Positions 35,040 to 43,880 of a stretch of DNA of 64,000 bases are shown here, piece by piece (position 1 is the first letter of the stretch; each line of letters begins with the position of its first letter). Source of the stretch: Engraulis encrasicolus. Taxonomy: Eukaryota; Chordata; Actinopteri; Clupeiformes; Engraulidae. The notes beneath the pieces are model-generated. The model was not told the origin of the DNA and did not search any database. It saw nothing but the letters and a program-made list of their open reading frames with translations. The stretch is from NCBI RefSeq assembly GCF_034702125.1, contig NW_026945753.1, forward strand, positions 311,001-375,000. Reading direction: 5' to 3'. The translations under genes were made by a program, and so were the position numbers.

Positions 35040-35336
35040 GAAGAAAAAATCACTGTGAAAAAAAAAACTGACAAAAAAAAAAAACATCACAAAGTGACAA
35101 AAAAAGATCACAAAGTGACAAAAAAAAGATCACAAAGTGACAAAAAAAAAAGATCACAAAGTGACAAAAAAGATCACAAAGTGACAAAAAAAAGATCACA
35201 AAGTGACAAAAAAAAGATCACAAAGTGACAAAAAAAAAAGATCACAAAGTGACAAAAATAAAAAGATCACAAAGTGACAAAAAAAAAGATCACAAAGTGA
35301 CAAAAAAAAGATCACAAAGTGACAAAAAAAAAAAAA
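35040..35336 (+). repeat. A-rich minisatellite in the BEL leader
   Basis: About eleven to twelve copies of a unit near GATCACAAAGTGACAAAAAA, each 18-24 bases, length varying in the A run. It lies between the 5' LTR and gag. Confidence 0.95.
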
Positions 35337-35366
35337 GATTCACAAGGTCACCAAAAATTATTGAAA

Positions 35367-38204
35367 ATGTCACTAGAAGACCTAAAGACGGAGCGAACCA
35401 CGGCAAAAAGACTTTTTACCCGCCTGGTCAATCACATTACAAGAACATATCCAGACATGGCTGTGGAGGAACTGAAAGTGCATTTCAACAAGCTCACAGC
35501 CGAGTGCTCCAGAGTCTTGGAAGCCAACGACGACGTCGGGGCTGCCTATATGGCGGAAGAAGACGCAGCCACAGTGGAGGACTTGAGTGCTGACACAAAA
35601 GGAGACCTGGAGAAGACGGAGGAGGACTGCAAACGGAGGACCAAAGAAGCAAAGATCCTAATTCAACAGGCACTCTGGGGGCACGGGGAAGTTGAGCTGG
35701 CCCTCGCTCTCCACAATGCTGAAGCAGAGTACAAAAACGTTTCCTCAGCCCAGCTTGACGTGACCCTGGAGGGCTATGAATTCATGCTGACTCACTTCGA
35801 GACACTGGTGCTGAAAGCGAGAGAGGCCCATAGCGATTGGAATCGTTGGGCACCCGCTCGGGAGAAGAAGGAGACTGATCAGCGTTTAATGGAGCTTGAA
35901 GTGTTTCTTCCACAGCTGGTTTCCCGAAAGGCCGCCTTTATAAAGGCAGCGAAGATCAAGACTGACGACGAACCCACCGCCCACCGTGCAACGCCTGTTC
36001 CAGCAATAAAGCTCAAAGCCCTAGCTCTCCCAAAGTTTACCGGCAACCAGCGACGCTACTACCGGTGGAAAAAGGAGTGGGAAGCACTGCAGAAGCAGGG
36101 AGAACCAACGGGCTCGAGAGAAGTCAAGAAATTCCAGCTGCTCGATAGCATCGACGAAAGGGTGGCTGGAACCTTGCACCTGCCGACCTACAGCTCGCCG
36201 GAGGAGATCTTCAGGGTCCTCGACAACAGGTACGGCAACCAGGCCAACATTGCTCTGGAGATCGTCGAGAGCCTGCAAGCAACCCCTGCAGTCAGAGCTG
36301 GTCAGCCCCGAAAAGTCATTGATCTCATCCAGACCATCGAGAAAGCGCTGTGTGACTTGAACGACCTGGACAACGCCGAGGCCATAAAAAACCCCATTGT
36401 GACGAAGTCCATCGAGGGTAAGCTTCCAGAGACATTAAAGAAGGACTGGCTCACCCACGCAGCTGTACAGGCCAATGCTGTGGACCAGCACAACCGCTTC
36501 GACAAGCTCTTGGCCTACCTAAAGACCCAGGAGGCCATTTATGAGCAACTGGACCAGCTGAGAGAGGGTGCTGAACCTGCCCAGACCAAGTTCCAGAAGC
36601 AAGCCAGGACCAAAACAAGTATCAGCCCTGCGGCAACCAACAATGACTCAGCAGGGTGCGTTGTCTGCGGCGATCCAAAGCACAGGAGGAAGCTGTACTT
36701 TTGCCGAAAGTTCAGAGCCAACCTGAAGCCAGCGGAGAAGAGGGACGCAGTTCAGCAAATTGGTGCCTGCAGGAGATGCCTAGAGGTCCACACCGGCGAA
36801 AGCTGCAAGAAATCAACGTACCTGTGCAGGATTCCTGAGTGCAAGAACCAACACCACTACCTCCTATGTCCAGTTGCCAGACCTCAACCCCAAACAACCA
36901 CCACCAGTCCAGTAAGGGCCACAGCCAAAAAGCTCACAGACACGCAGGAGCAGTTCCTCTCAAAACTCTCACCAGAGTTGGCGAAACAATGCCAAGATGC
37001 CTTCTGCAACACTGCATCCAGGGCGTTCATCTCCAGTGCTGATGAGAGAAGTCTTCTCGACGAACACTCCCTCAAAGAATACCCAGTCATCCTGATGCTT
37101 CTGAACGTCACTGCCAATGACGGACAGAGCATCGGGACCCTGATTGATCTCGCTTCTGACACAAATTACATAACCCACAGAGCTGCAAGCAAGCTGAATC
37201 TCAGGAGCGAAGACGTCACACTGGTGGTTCACGGGGTCGGCGGTATGAAGGTGTCTGTCGCGACCAAGCGTTACCTACTCAAAGTACGCGTCAGCACAGC
37301 AAGAGGGACAGTCACAGCACACCAGTTGGTCTGCTACGGGCTGGAGAAGATTGCAGAAGTCCACAAGCATGTCTCTGCAGAGAAGCTTCAGAAAATCTTT
37401 CCAGACGTCACCCTTCAAGACCTGGTGAGACCTAAAGAAATCCAACTTCTCATCAGCCACAAAGAGGGAAAGCTGGTGCCACAAAAGATCCGCTCCGCTG
37501 GCGACCTGGTGCTGTGGGACGGTCCACTGGGCAAAACAGTCGGAGGCACACACCCCGATCTCTTCGAGGAAGTCACCTTGACGGCACACACTTCGAAGAC
37601 TCATTTCGCAAGATCCATGCGAACTGCTGCTGTTAGATACACCGAACACTCATCCAAAGCTCCAGTCTTCTGTCAACCTCACACACACTCCAGCTCCCAG
37701 TCCAACACAGCCACGAGCAACAGAGACTTTCTAAAGTGGTGGAAATGGGAGAGCATCGGCGCAGCTTGCCAACCAAGATGTGGAGGGTGTCGCTGCGGCA
37801 ACTGTCAGCCCGGTGGCAAAGAAATGACGCTGGCCGAAGAGAGAGAGATGGAGCAGGTGAGAGAAGGTTTGACTTACGTGGCAGAAGACCATCACAGTCC
37901 TGCACCACACTGGCATGCCAAGTACCCTTGGAAAGTGGACCCAGCATCTCTCCCCAACAACAAGAGAGCAGTGGAAGCCACATTCCACAGAACTGAGAGG
38001 CAGCTGTCAAGGGAGCCAGAGTGGAAAACGGCCTACGCCTCTCAAGTCCACGAAATGGTGAGCCGCAGAGCTGCAGTGAAGCTCTCCAAAGACGTCTTGC
38101 GCAACTGGACTGGGCCAGTATGGTACGTAAGTCACCTGATCGCCCCAAATCCACACTCCGTCACCACACCAGTGAGACTGGTATGGAACAGCAGGCAGAA
38201 CTAG
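35367..38204 (+). CDS. BEL/Pao gag-protease-RT N-terminal part
   Basis: The first plausible ATG is at 35367 (MSLEDLKTERTT), because the open frame upstream is only minisatellite. A helical gag region is followed by a BEL-type gag segment (LPKFTGNQRRYYRWKKEW). Next come Cys/His clusters (CVVCGDPKH, CRRCLEVH, CRIPECKNQHH), an aspartic-protease-like segment (LIDLASDTNYITH) and the start of the RT (PAPHWHAKYPW, WTGPVWYVSH). The frame ends at TAG 38202-38204 inside the RT. The rest continues in another frame from 38248. Confidence 0.93.
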   Translation: MSLEDLKTERTTAKRLFTRLVNHITRTYPDMAVEELKVHFNKLTAECSRVLEANDDVGAAYMAEEDAATVEDLSADTKGDLEKTEEDCKRRTKEAKILIQQALWGHGEVELALALHNAEAEYKNVSSAQLDVTLEGYEFMLTHFETLVLKAREAHSDWNRWAPAREKKETDQRLMELEVFLPQLVSRKAAFIKAAKIKTDDEPTAHRATPVPAIKLKALALPKFTGNQRRYYRWKKEWEALQKQGEPTGSREVKKFQLLDSIDERVAGTLHLPTYSSPEEIFRVLDNRYGNQANIALEIVESLQATPAVRAGQPRKVIDLIQTIEKALCDLNDLDNAEAIKNPIVTKSIEGKLPETLKKDWLTHAAVQANAVDQHNRFDKLLAYLKTQEAIYEQLDQLREGAEPAQTKFQKQARTKTSISPAATNNDSAGCVVCGDPKHRRKLYFCRKFRANLKPAEKRDAVQQIGACRRCLEVHTGESCKKSTYLCRIPECKNQHHYLLCPVARPQPQTTTTSPVRATAKKLTDTQEQFLSKLSPELAKQCQDAFCNTASRAFISSADERSLLDEHSLKEYPVILMLLNVTANDGQSIGTLIDLASDTNYITHRAASKLNLRSEDVTLVVHGVGGMKVSVATKRYLLKVRVSTARGTVTAHQLVCYGLEKIAEVHKHVSAEKLQKIFPDVTLQDLVRPKEIQLLISHKEGKLVPQKIRSAGDLVLWDGPLGKTVGGTHPDLFEEVTLTAHTSKTHFARSMRTAAVRYTEHSSKAPVFCQPHTHSSSQSNTATSNRDFLKWWKWESIGAACQPRCGGCRCGNCQPGGKEMTLAEEREMEQVREGLTYVAEDHHSPAPHWHAKYPWKVDPASLPNNKRAVEATFHRTERQLSREPEWKTAYASQVHEMVSRRAAVKLSKDVLRNWTGPVWYVSHLIAPNPHSVTTPVRLVWNSRQN

Positions 38205-38247
38205 AGGTCTCAGTCTAAACGACCTCCTGATCAAAGGGCCCGACGTC

Positions 38248-41200
38248 TTGAACCCAATCAGAGGTGTCCTGCTCAGGTTCCGTGCTGGTGTCTTCGCTGC
38301 GCTGGGAGACATCCGCAAAATGTATAACTCTGTCTGGCTTGAAGAAACAGAAGTCCATCTGCACAGATTCCTCTGGCGTGACTCAGAAGACGCAGAGATC
38401 GAAGAATTCGCAATAACACGAGTCAACATTGGAGACAAGCCCGCTGGGTGCATAGCCCAAGTTGCCATGCGAGAGACTGCCAGTCTGCCAGCATTCAAAC
38501 ACTTCAAAGAAGAGAGACGCATCATTGAAGAGGATGCCTATGTTGACGACATATTAACCTCTCACAACAACCTCGACTGCCTGAAAAGCCTCACAGCCAA
38601 CATTGAGCAGATCCTGCAAGCAGGAGGATTCTCCATGAAGCCCTGGATCTACTCGGATCAAAGTGGGAGGAACGAGTCGAGAGGTGAGAAGATGAAGTCA
38701 AACACCACCGTGGTTCTGCCAAACCAACTCACCGAGGAAGACAACAAAGCCTTGGGCCTCGGTTACACCATTGAAGACGACAAGCTGCATGTCATGGTTG
38801 CAGTGAACTTCTCCAAGAAAAAGAAAAAGATGCGCCTTGGCCAGGACCTGAAGAAAAACCAGGTGAGGGAGAACACTCCAGATCCACTCACCAGAAGAGA
38901 ACTGCTAAGCCAAGTCTCCGGCCTCTACGACCCCCTCGGCCTTGTGGCTCCAGCAAAACAAAAGGGAGCCATCTTGATCCGCCGAGCATTCCAAGAGGCA
39001 AAGGTCATGTACGACGCAAAAGACACCTGGGATGCTGCCTTGTCCACTGAGCTCAGAGATGACGCCATAAAGCTCCTTGAAGAGTATGCTGAGCTGAGCC
39101 AAGTCAGATTCCCCAGAGCTCTCACACCACCAGACCCAGCCGAGGAACCATGCGCCGTCACCTTCTCTGATGGCAGCGAACATGCATATGGTGCTGTGCT
39201 GTACCTGCGATGGAGCTGCAGCCATGGTGCCATCGTGAGGCTGGTGGAAGCCAAGGCCAAGCTGACCCCTCTTGACCAGAAGGGTGACCCGGTGAAGGCG
39301 GAGATGTGTGGAGCTGTCTTTGCTGCACGGCTGAAAACCTACTTCCAAAAACACTGCCGAATGAAGGTCAAGAGGTGGTTTCACCTGGTCGACAGTCAGA
39401 CCATCCTGGGCGCCATACAGCGAGAGAGTTATGGGTACCACACCTTCTACGCGAACAGAGTGGGTGAGATCCAGAGCAGCACTGACATCGGAGATTGGTG
39501 GTGGATTCCAGGTGCTCTGAACGTAGCAGACATCATCACCCGAGGGGCCAGTCCTGATGACCTGACTGAGGATTCGGAGTGGCAGTCCGGCCCGCAGTTC
39601 CTGCAGCGTCCAGAGGTTGAGTGGCCAACGATGTCGGCGAAAGATGTTGCTGTACAGGCAAGAGAGAGCATCACCAAAATGCAGAAGAAAACCTTCTCCG
39701 CAGTGCTTACCAGAGGTCAGCTGAGGGCACAACGCGCAGTTGCAGTCCAGGATGGCGACACACAGTCCAGGTCCAGAAGACCACCGACAGTAGCAGCAGT
39801 CCAAAGATTTGTGGACGAAAAACGCTTCAGCAGTCTCAGACGGCTGGTTGGAACGATTGCATGGACTTGGAGAGCTGCCAAAACATTCCTGAATGCCAAG
39901 GAAGAAAAGTGGGAGGCGGCACCATCATGCGGCACCATCACCGTCGGCGAGAGGGAAACCGCGTTCCTAAGCATCTGCCTGGCTGCGCAAGAAGGTGTCA
40001 ACTTCCCAGCCACGACCACTGACAGACTTGTAGTATACAGAGACCAGGCAACTGGCATCCTCATGTGTGGCGGGAGGATACAGGCCTTCAAAGAAGACCG
40101 TAAAGCTGTTCCCCTGCTACCGTACCAAGCCTGGGTCTCCACTCTTCTAGCCCGCGAAGCACACAGTGAGGGGCATGATGGAGTGGCAGGAACTCTGCTG
40201 CGAATGAGGAAGAGAGCCTGGGTGATTAGAGGAAGACTTCTGGCCCAAAAAGCTGTCGATGACTGCATGGTCTGCAGGAAAGAAAGAGCGAAGACCTGTC
40301 AACAAATCATGGGTGACTTACCTGAAGAACGTGTGAATCCAGCTCCTCCTTTCCAATTCACATCCATCGACCTGTTCGGCCCGTATCAAGTAAAGGATGA
40401 TGTCAAAAGAAGAGCGAACATGAAGGTCTGGGGAGTTCTTTTTTGCTGCATGTCCAGCAGAGCAGTCCACCTAGAACTCTCAAACACACTGTCAACAGAG
40501 AGCTTCCTGTTTGCATATCAAAGATTCACCTCCATCCGTGGCCATCCACAGAAAATCTGGTCCGATCCTGGGACGAACTTTGTAGGGGCGAAACCGGTCC
40601 TACAACACATGTACACTTACCTGAACCAACAAAATCCGGAAGCCTTGGAGGAGTATGCTGCCAAAAATGGAACCTGCTGGATGTGGAAAATCCTGCCAGC
40701 TGATTCACCCCACCGAAATGGCGCTGCTGAAGCTGCAGTCAAGGTCGTCAAAAGAGCTCTTCAAAGTCTTGGCGGAGGAAGTGGCCTTACCTTCAGTGAG
40801 TTCCTGACTGTGCTGAAGTTGGCTGCCAACCTTGCCAACGAAAGGCCCATTGACGCCAGAGTACAGAGTCGTGAGGACAGCATCAGCTACATCACCCCAA
40901 ACTCACTGCTGCTTGGCCGAGCCACACAGACTGGAGACTTCAAAGCAGTCGATTACACCACCTACCCCTTCAAAAGGCTTCAAGAGATGCAGACTCAGGT
41001 CAGCCACTTCTGGAGATCGTGGAGTCAACTTGCCGGCCCAAACTTGTTCATCCGCAGTAAGTGGCATACTGCAAAAAGAAATGTTGCTGTCGGAGATGTG
41101 GTGTGGCTCTGTGACCAGAATGCGCTACGGGGGCAGTACAAGCTGGCAAGAGTAACCAACGTGAATGCAGACCCCAAGGGCATTGTCCGGGACGTTTATG

Positions 41201-41364
41201 TGAAAGTCCCAGCAAGTGGATGTGCCCAAGACAAAGCAAGACCCAAGGCAAGGCAAACCAAGAAGTCCTGGGACGCACAGGGCACCACACTACACCGGGA
41301 TGTGCGGCGCCTTGTTGTCCTCCTCCCAGTGGAAGAACAGAACACCACAACTCAGCTCACCTGA
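38248..41364 (+). CDS. BEL/Pao RT-RNase H-integrase part
   Basis: This continues the RT one frame over: FAALGDIRKMYNSVWL, then the YVDD catalytic box at 38539-38550. RNase H starts VTFSDGSEHAYGAVLY. The integrase has an H-H-C-C zinc region (EAHSEGHDG, CMVCRK) and core Asp/Asp/Glu residues (SIDLFGPY, WSDPGTNF, HRNGAAEAAVK). All three activities look intact in sequence. The ORF stops at 41362-41364, 47 bases before the 3' LTR. No envelope gene follows. It has no proper start of its own, since the reading belongs to the upstream frame before the break. Confidence 0.94.
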   Translation: MNPIRGVLLRFRAGVFAALGDIRKMYNSVWLEETEVHLHRFLWRDSEDAEIEEFAITRVNIGDKPAGCIAQVAMRETASLPAFKHFKEERRIIEEDAYVDDILTSHNNLDCLKSLTANIEQILQAGGFSMKPWIYSDQSGRNESRGEKMKSNTTVVLPNQLTEEDNKALGLGYTIEDDKLHVMVAVNFSKKKKKMRLGQDLKKNQVRENTPDPLTRRELLSQVSGLYDPLGLVAPAKQKGAILIRRAFQEAKVMYDAKDTWDAALSTELRDDAIKLLEEYAELSQVRFPRALTPPDPAEEPCAVTFSDGSEHAYGAVLYLRWSCSHGAIVRLVEAKAKLTPLDQKGDPVKAEMCGAVFAARLKTYFQKHCRMKVKRWFHLVDSQTILGAIQRESYGYHTFYANRVGEIQSSTDIGDWWWIPGALNVADIITRGASPDDLTEDSEWQSGPQFLQRPEVEWPTMSAKDVAVQARESITKMQKKTFSAVLTRGQLRAQRAVAVQDGDTQSRSRRPPTVAAVQRFVDEKRFSSLRRLVGTIAWTWRAAKTFLNAKEEKWEAAPSCGTITVGERETAFLSICLAAQEGVNFPATTTDRLVVYRDQATGILMCGGRIQAFKEDRKAVPLLPYQAWVSTLLAREAHSEGHDGVAGTLLRMRKRAWVIRGRLLAQKAVDDCMVCRKERAKTCQQIMGDLPEERVNPAPPFQFTSIDLFGPYQVKDDVKRRANMKVWGVLFCCMSSRAVHLELSNTLSTESFLFAYQRFTSIRGHPQKIWSDPGTNFVGAKPVLQHMYTYLNQQNPEALEEYAAKNGTCWMWKILPADSPHRNGAAEAAVKVVKRALQSLGGGSGLTFSEFLTVLKLAANLANERPIDARVQSREDSISYITPNSLLLGRATQTGDFKAVDYTTYPFKRLQEMQTQVSHFWRSWSQLAGPNLFIRSKWHTAKRNVAVGDVVWLCDQNALRGQYKLARVTNVNADPKGIVRDVYVKVPASGCAQDKARPKARQTKKSWDAQGTTLHRDVRRLVVLLPVEEQNTTTQLT

Positions 41365-41411
41365 TGAGGGCGATCTTTCCGTGATGTCTCACAGCAAGAC
41401 CGAGTGGGAGG

Positions 41412-42516
41412 TGTTGCGTCAGGCGGATCCTGGGCACGGGCCCGCTTGATTGACAGCCGTCTGCACCGCTCCTAACTGCGCTGAGTAGCGTGGTGCCATG
41501 CTGCAGGCACCAGGTGTAGGTAATTTCTGATTGCCCCTAATTGGCATGGATCTCAAACAAAAGACATGGCGTGTTGCTGTTCATTCACTTCACGAGAGAG
41601 CAGCAACACGGCCGGTCGGCAAAAGTTTAATGCCAAACATTCTTAACAAAATCCTAACAGCTTGGGGAAAAAAGGACTTCAGAAGGCTACCGGTAAGACC
41701 AGAGACTTTTGATCTAAATGTGCATGGCTACGCTCTTACCAGAGCATGGAAATGTTTCTCAGCATCTTGGATTGAATGTTTGAATTACGACTATCGGCCA
41801 GATGGTTATTACTTGCGTTCATCGGCCAAGTGTATTGTTTGTTTAATGTCGCGGACATGCGTAACTGGTTTGGTTGCGTTACTTTTCATTTAATTCACTT
41901 CATTTGTTAATATTTAAAATGAAAAGCTAAAGCGGTCATGAAATGGCCTATGTTTGAGAGTTTTTCTTTAATAAGTAACTGATCATTTGTCAGTGTTCCT
42001 TTGTTTATTTAATAATGTGTCAAAGCGGTTTAATGCTTGATTGGTGGCATTTTGACCGCGCTTAAACCGTGATGAAAATAGCCCAGTTTAATACTGACCT
42101 TATGCAATTGCTAAAAAACCATACTTACCTTTTGTTGCCTATTTTCGTGGGCGAAGATGCTTACCTTTGTTGCCTATCGTGTAGGCTATATACTTACCTG
42201 GTACCTAGGCCTATTTAACCTGGGCTCGGTAGAAATGTGATGTTGTGTTTGTGCGTAAATAATGACGAATGCACGTTATTTAATCCATTTTATTTTTGCT
42301 TCATGTGTTTACGGTTTTTCACCTGTACCTGTACCTGTACCTGTACCTGTAAATCCAATCTGCACTGCAAACCCTGTTGAAACCCTGATCCATTGAAACT
42401 CACTTCAAAGAACAATCCACCGAAAATCAATAAAACAAAACCAACGAGTGGAATCTTGTGTCCGATTCAGTCCTTCCTATTTCAAGTGTGGGAAACCCAA
42501 TGCTGGGAACTTGACA
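41412..42516 (+). repeat. 3' LTR of the BEL/Pao element
   Basis: 1105 bases, nearly identical to the 5' LTR. AATAAA at 42429-42434. Confidence 0.95.
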
Positions 42517-43026
42517 CTGCAAGATTCTCTGAAAAAGTTGGAGGGAGAGATTCAGCAGCATGAAGGAGAAATGAAACATTTAAATGAAAGAAAAACAGAA
42601 CTGGAGAGAAAGATTAAAAAAGAGAGGGATGAGGAAAAGAGGAGGGAATTGGAGAGAGAGTTGGAGAGAGAGTCTGCTCTCAGAGAGGAGATGGAGGGTA
42701 AGCTGAGTAGACTGAGAGAAAAGAGAGAACGAGAGAGGAGAGAGATGGAGGAGAGACACAGAGAGGAGATGGAGAAGATGAGAGAGAACTTTGAGAGAGA
42801 GGCCAGGGCTGAAACAGAGACGAACCTCATGAAGATTATCCTGCCTCAACTACAGAGAAACATCAGCATCACCAAGAAGATGGAGGGAGAGTTCAACAGA
42901 CGGATGGAGGAGAAGAACAGAGAGATGGAGAGAAATAATAGAGAGATTCAGGGGCTGCAGGAGACTGTACAGACACTCAGTCATATAGTGGAGGAGGTCG
43001 ACAGGAGAGCTTCAACTCAGAGCTGA
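42517..43026 (+). CDS. C-terminal coiled-coil part of the GIMAP exon, separated by BEL
   Basis: Immediately after the 3' LTR the frame reads LQDSLKKLEGEIQQHEGEMK, then long Glu/Arg/Lys heptads (HREEMEKMRENFEREARAET) and ends VEEVDRRASTQS with TGA at 43024-43026. Many fish GIMAPs carry such a coiled-coil tail. The open frame extends backwards into the LTR to 42448, but that part is LTR-derived. Joining both sides across the duplicated 5 bases does not restore a common frame by my count: it is off by one. The 3' UTR follows, with AATAAA at 43599-43604 and 43770-43775. Confidence 0.82.
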   Translation: MQDSLKKLEGEIQQHEGEMKHLNERKTELERKIKKERDEEKRRELERELERESALREEMEGKLSRLREKRERERREMEERHREEMEKMRENFEREARAETETNLMKIILPQLQRNISITKKMEGEFNRRMEEKNREMERNNREIQGLQETVQTLSHIVEEVDRRASTQS

Positions 43027-43880
43027 GAAAGAGAGGAGGAAGACATGGATAAATGTAATGGAGAGAGACAGAGACAGGACCTGTTCTAATCAATATGGTG
43101 CCCCTTTTTGTACATTTAGAAATTGGCATCTGTAAACATTTTAATGTTTTATACTGCTTGATACTGGAATTGTGTTGAACCTTTGGGTGTTAATGTTGCC
43201 CACAAGACATTTGGCACCCTAGGCGACCAGCTTGCTTGCCTTTGCCTATTGCTGGCACTGGACGTAGAGCTCAGAAAGATTTGTTTGTATGGATTTGTAC
43301 ATGGACCTTTAATTATATCTGCGTTTCGGAACCTCTGTGCAGTGGCCTTTAGGTGGTGCAAGACAAAAGACAAATTAATTAATATTATCATATACTAATA
43401 TCAAAGAAATGTTTAAATATATTTGGAGATTGTCACTGTGCAGTGGAAGCCTTTTATTATTTCTCATTTTTCTTTTTTTATGTAGCTTATTTTTCAAAAT
43501 ATAAAACAGTACTATTGATCTCCGTGATTTTGTATTTTAGAGGATCTATACCAACTTTAATGACTTTTTTTAAATGTAAGTAGAACATAGTGATTTTAAA
43601 TAAATATATTGTATATATTTGTTTTAAATAGATAAAAAGAGGAAATACAAGGGTTTTTTTTGATAGTGATGTTATATATTTTGTATATATATTTTTTGTT
43701 GTTGCTGTTTTCAGCTTGTACAAATGCCCTTGTGCTTTATTACCATCTAGTGGAGAGAAATTACATCACAATAAAGACAGGTGGCAGTGTGAAACAACTA
43801 AGAAGTGCCACATGTGTGTGCACCTACACACATGCACGCACGCACGCATGGATGGCAAATGAACAGGTGGTAAACAGAGG
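43027..43880 (+). other. 3' UTR and flank of the FN3/GIMAP gene
   Basis: AT-rich sequence without exon signals, with two AATAAA hexamers (43599 and 43770). The second is followed by TG-rich sequence and is a plausible end of the transcript. Confidence 0.45.

Larger units (their letters stand above)
33673..42516 (+). mobile_element. BEL/Pao LTR retrotransposon, near full length
   Basis: The 8844-base element has LTRs of about 1.1 kb, each starting TGTTGCGTCAGGC and ending AACTTGACA. The LTRs differ by about four substitutions and one indel, so the insertion is recent. Flanks are GTGCA and CTGCA, an imperfect 5-base duplication. Order is LTR, A-rich leader, gag and protease, RT, RNase H, integrase, LTR, the BEL/Pao order. 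The coding region is broken once near 38202. The purine-rich GAGTGGGAGG just before the 3' LTR (41402-41411) may be the polypurine tract. A primer-binding site was not identified. It is in the same orientation as the host gene. Confidence 0.97.

Noticed and set aside
38905..39804. 299-codon minus-strand frame in the BEL element
   Set aside because: Antisense shadow of the RT/RNase H region, with no domain of its own.
42448..42516. LTR-derived N-terminus for the coiled-coil protein
   Set aside because: The open frame into the LTR starts without ATG and is chance readthrough. Only 42517 onward is host sequence.
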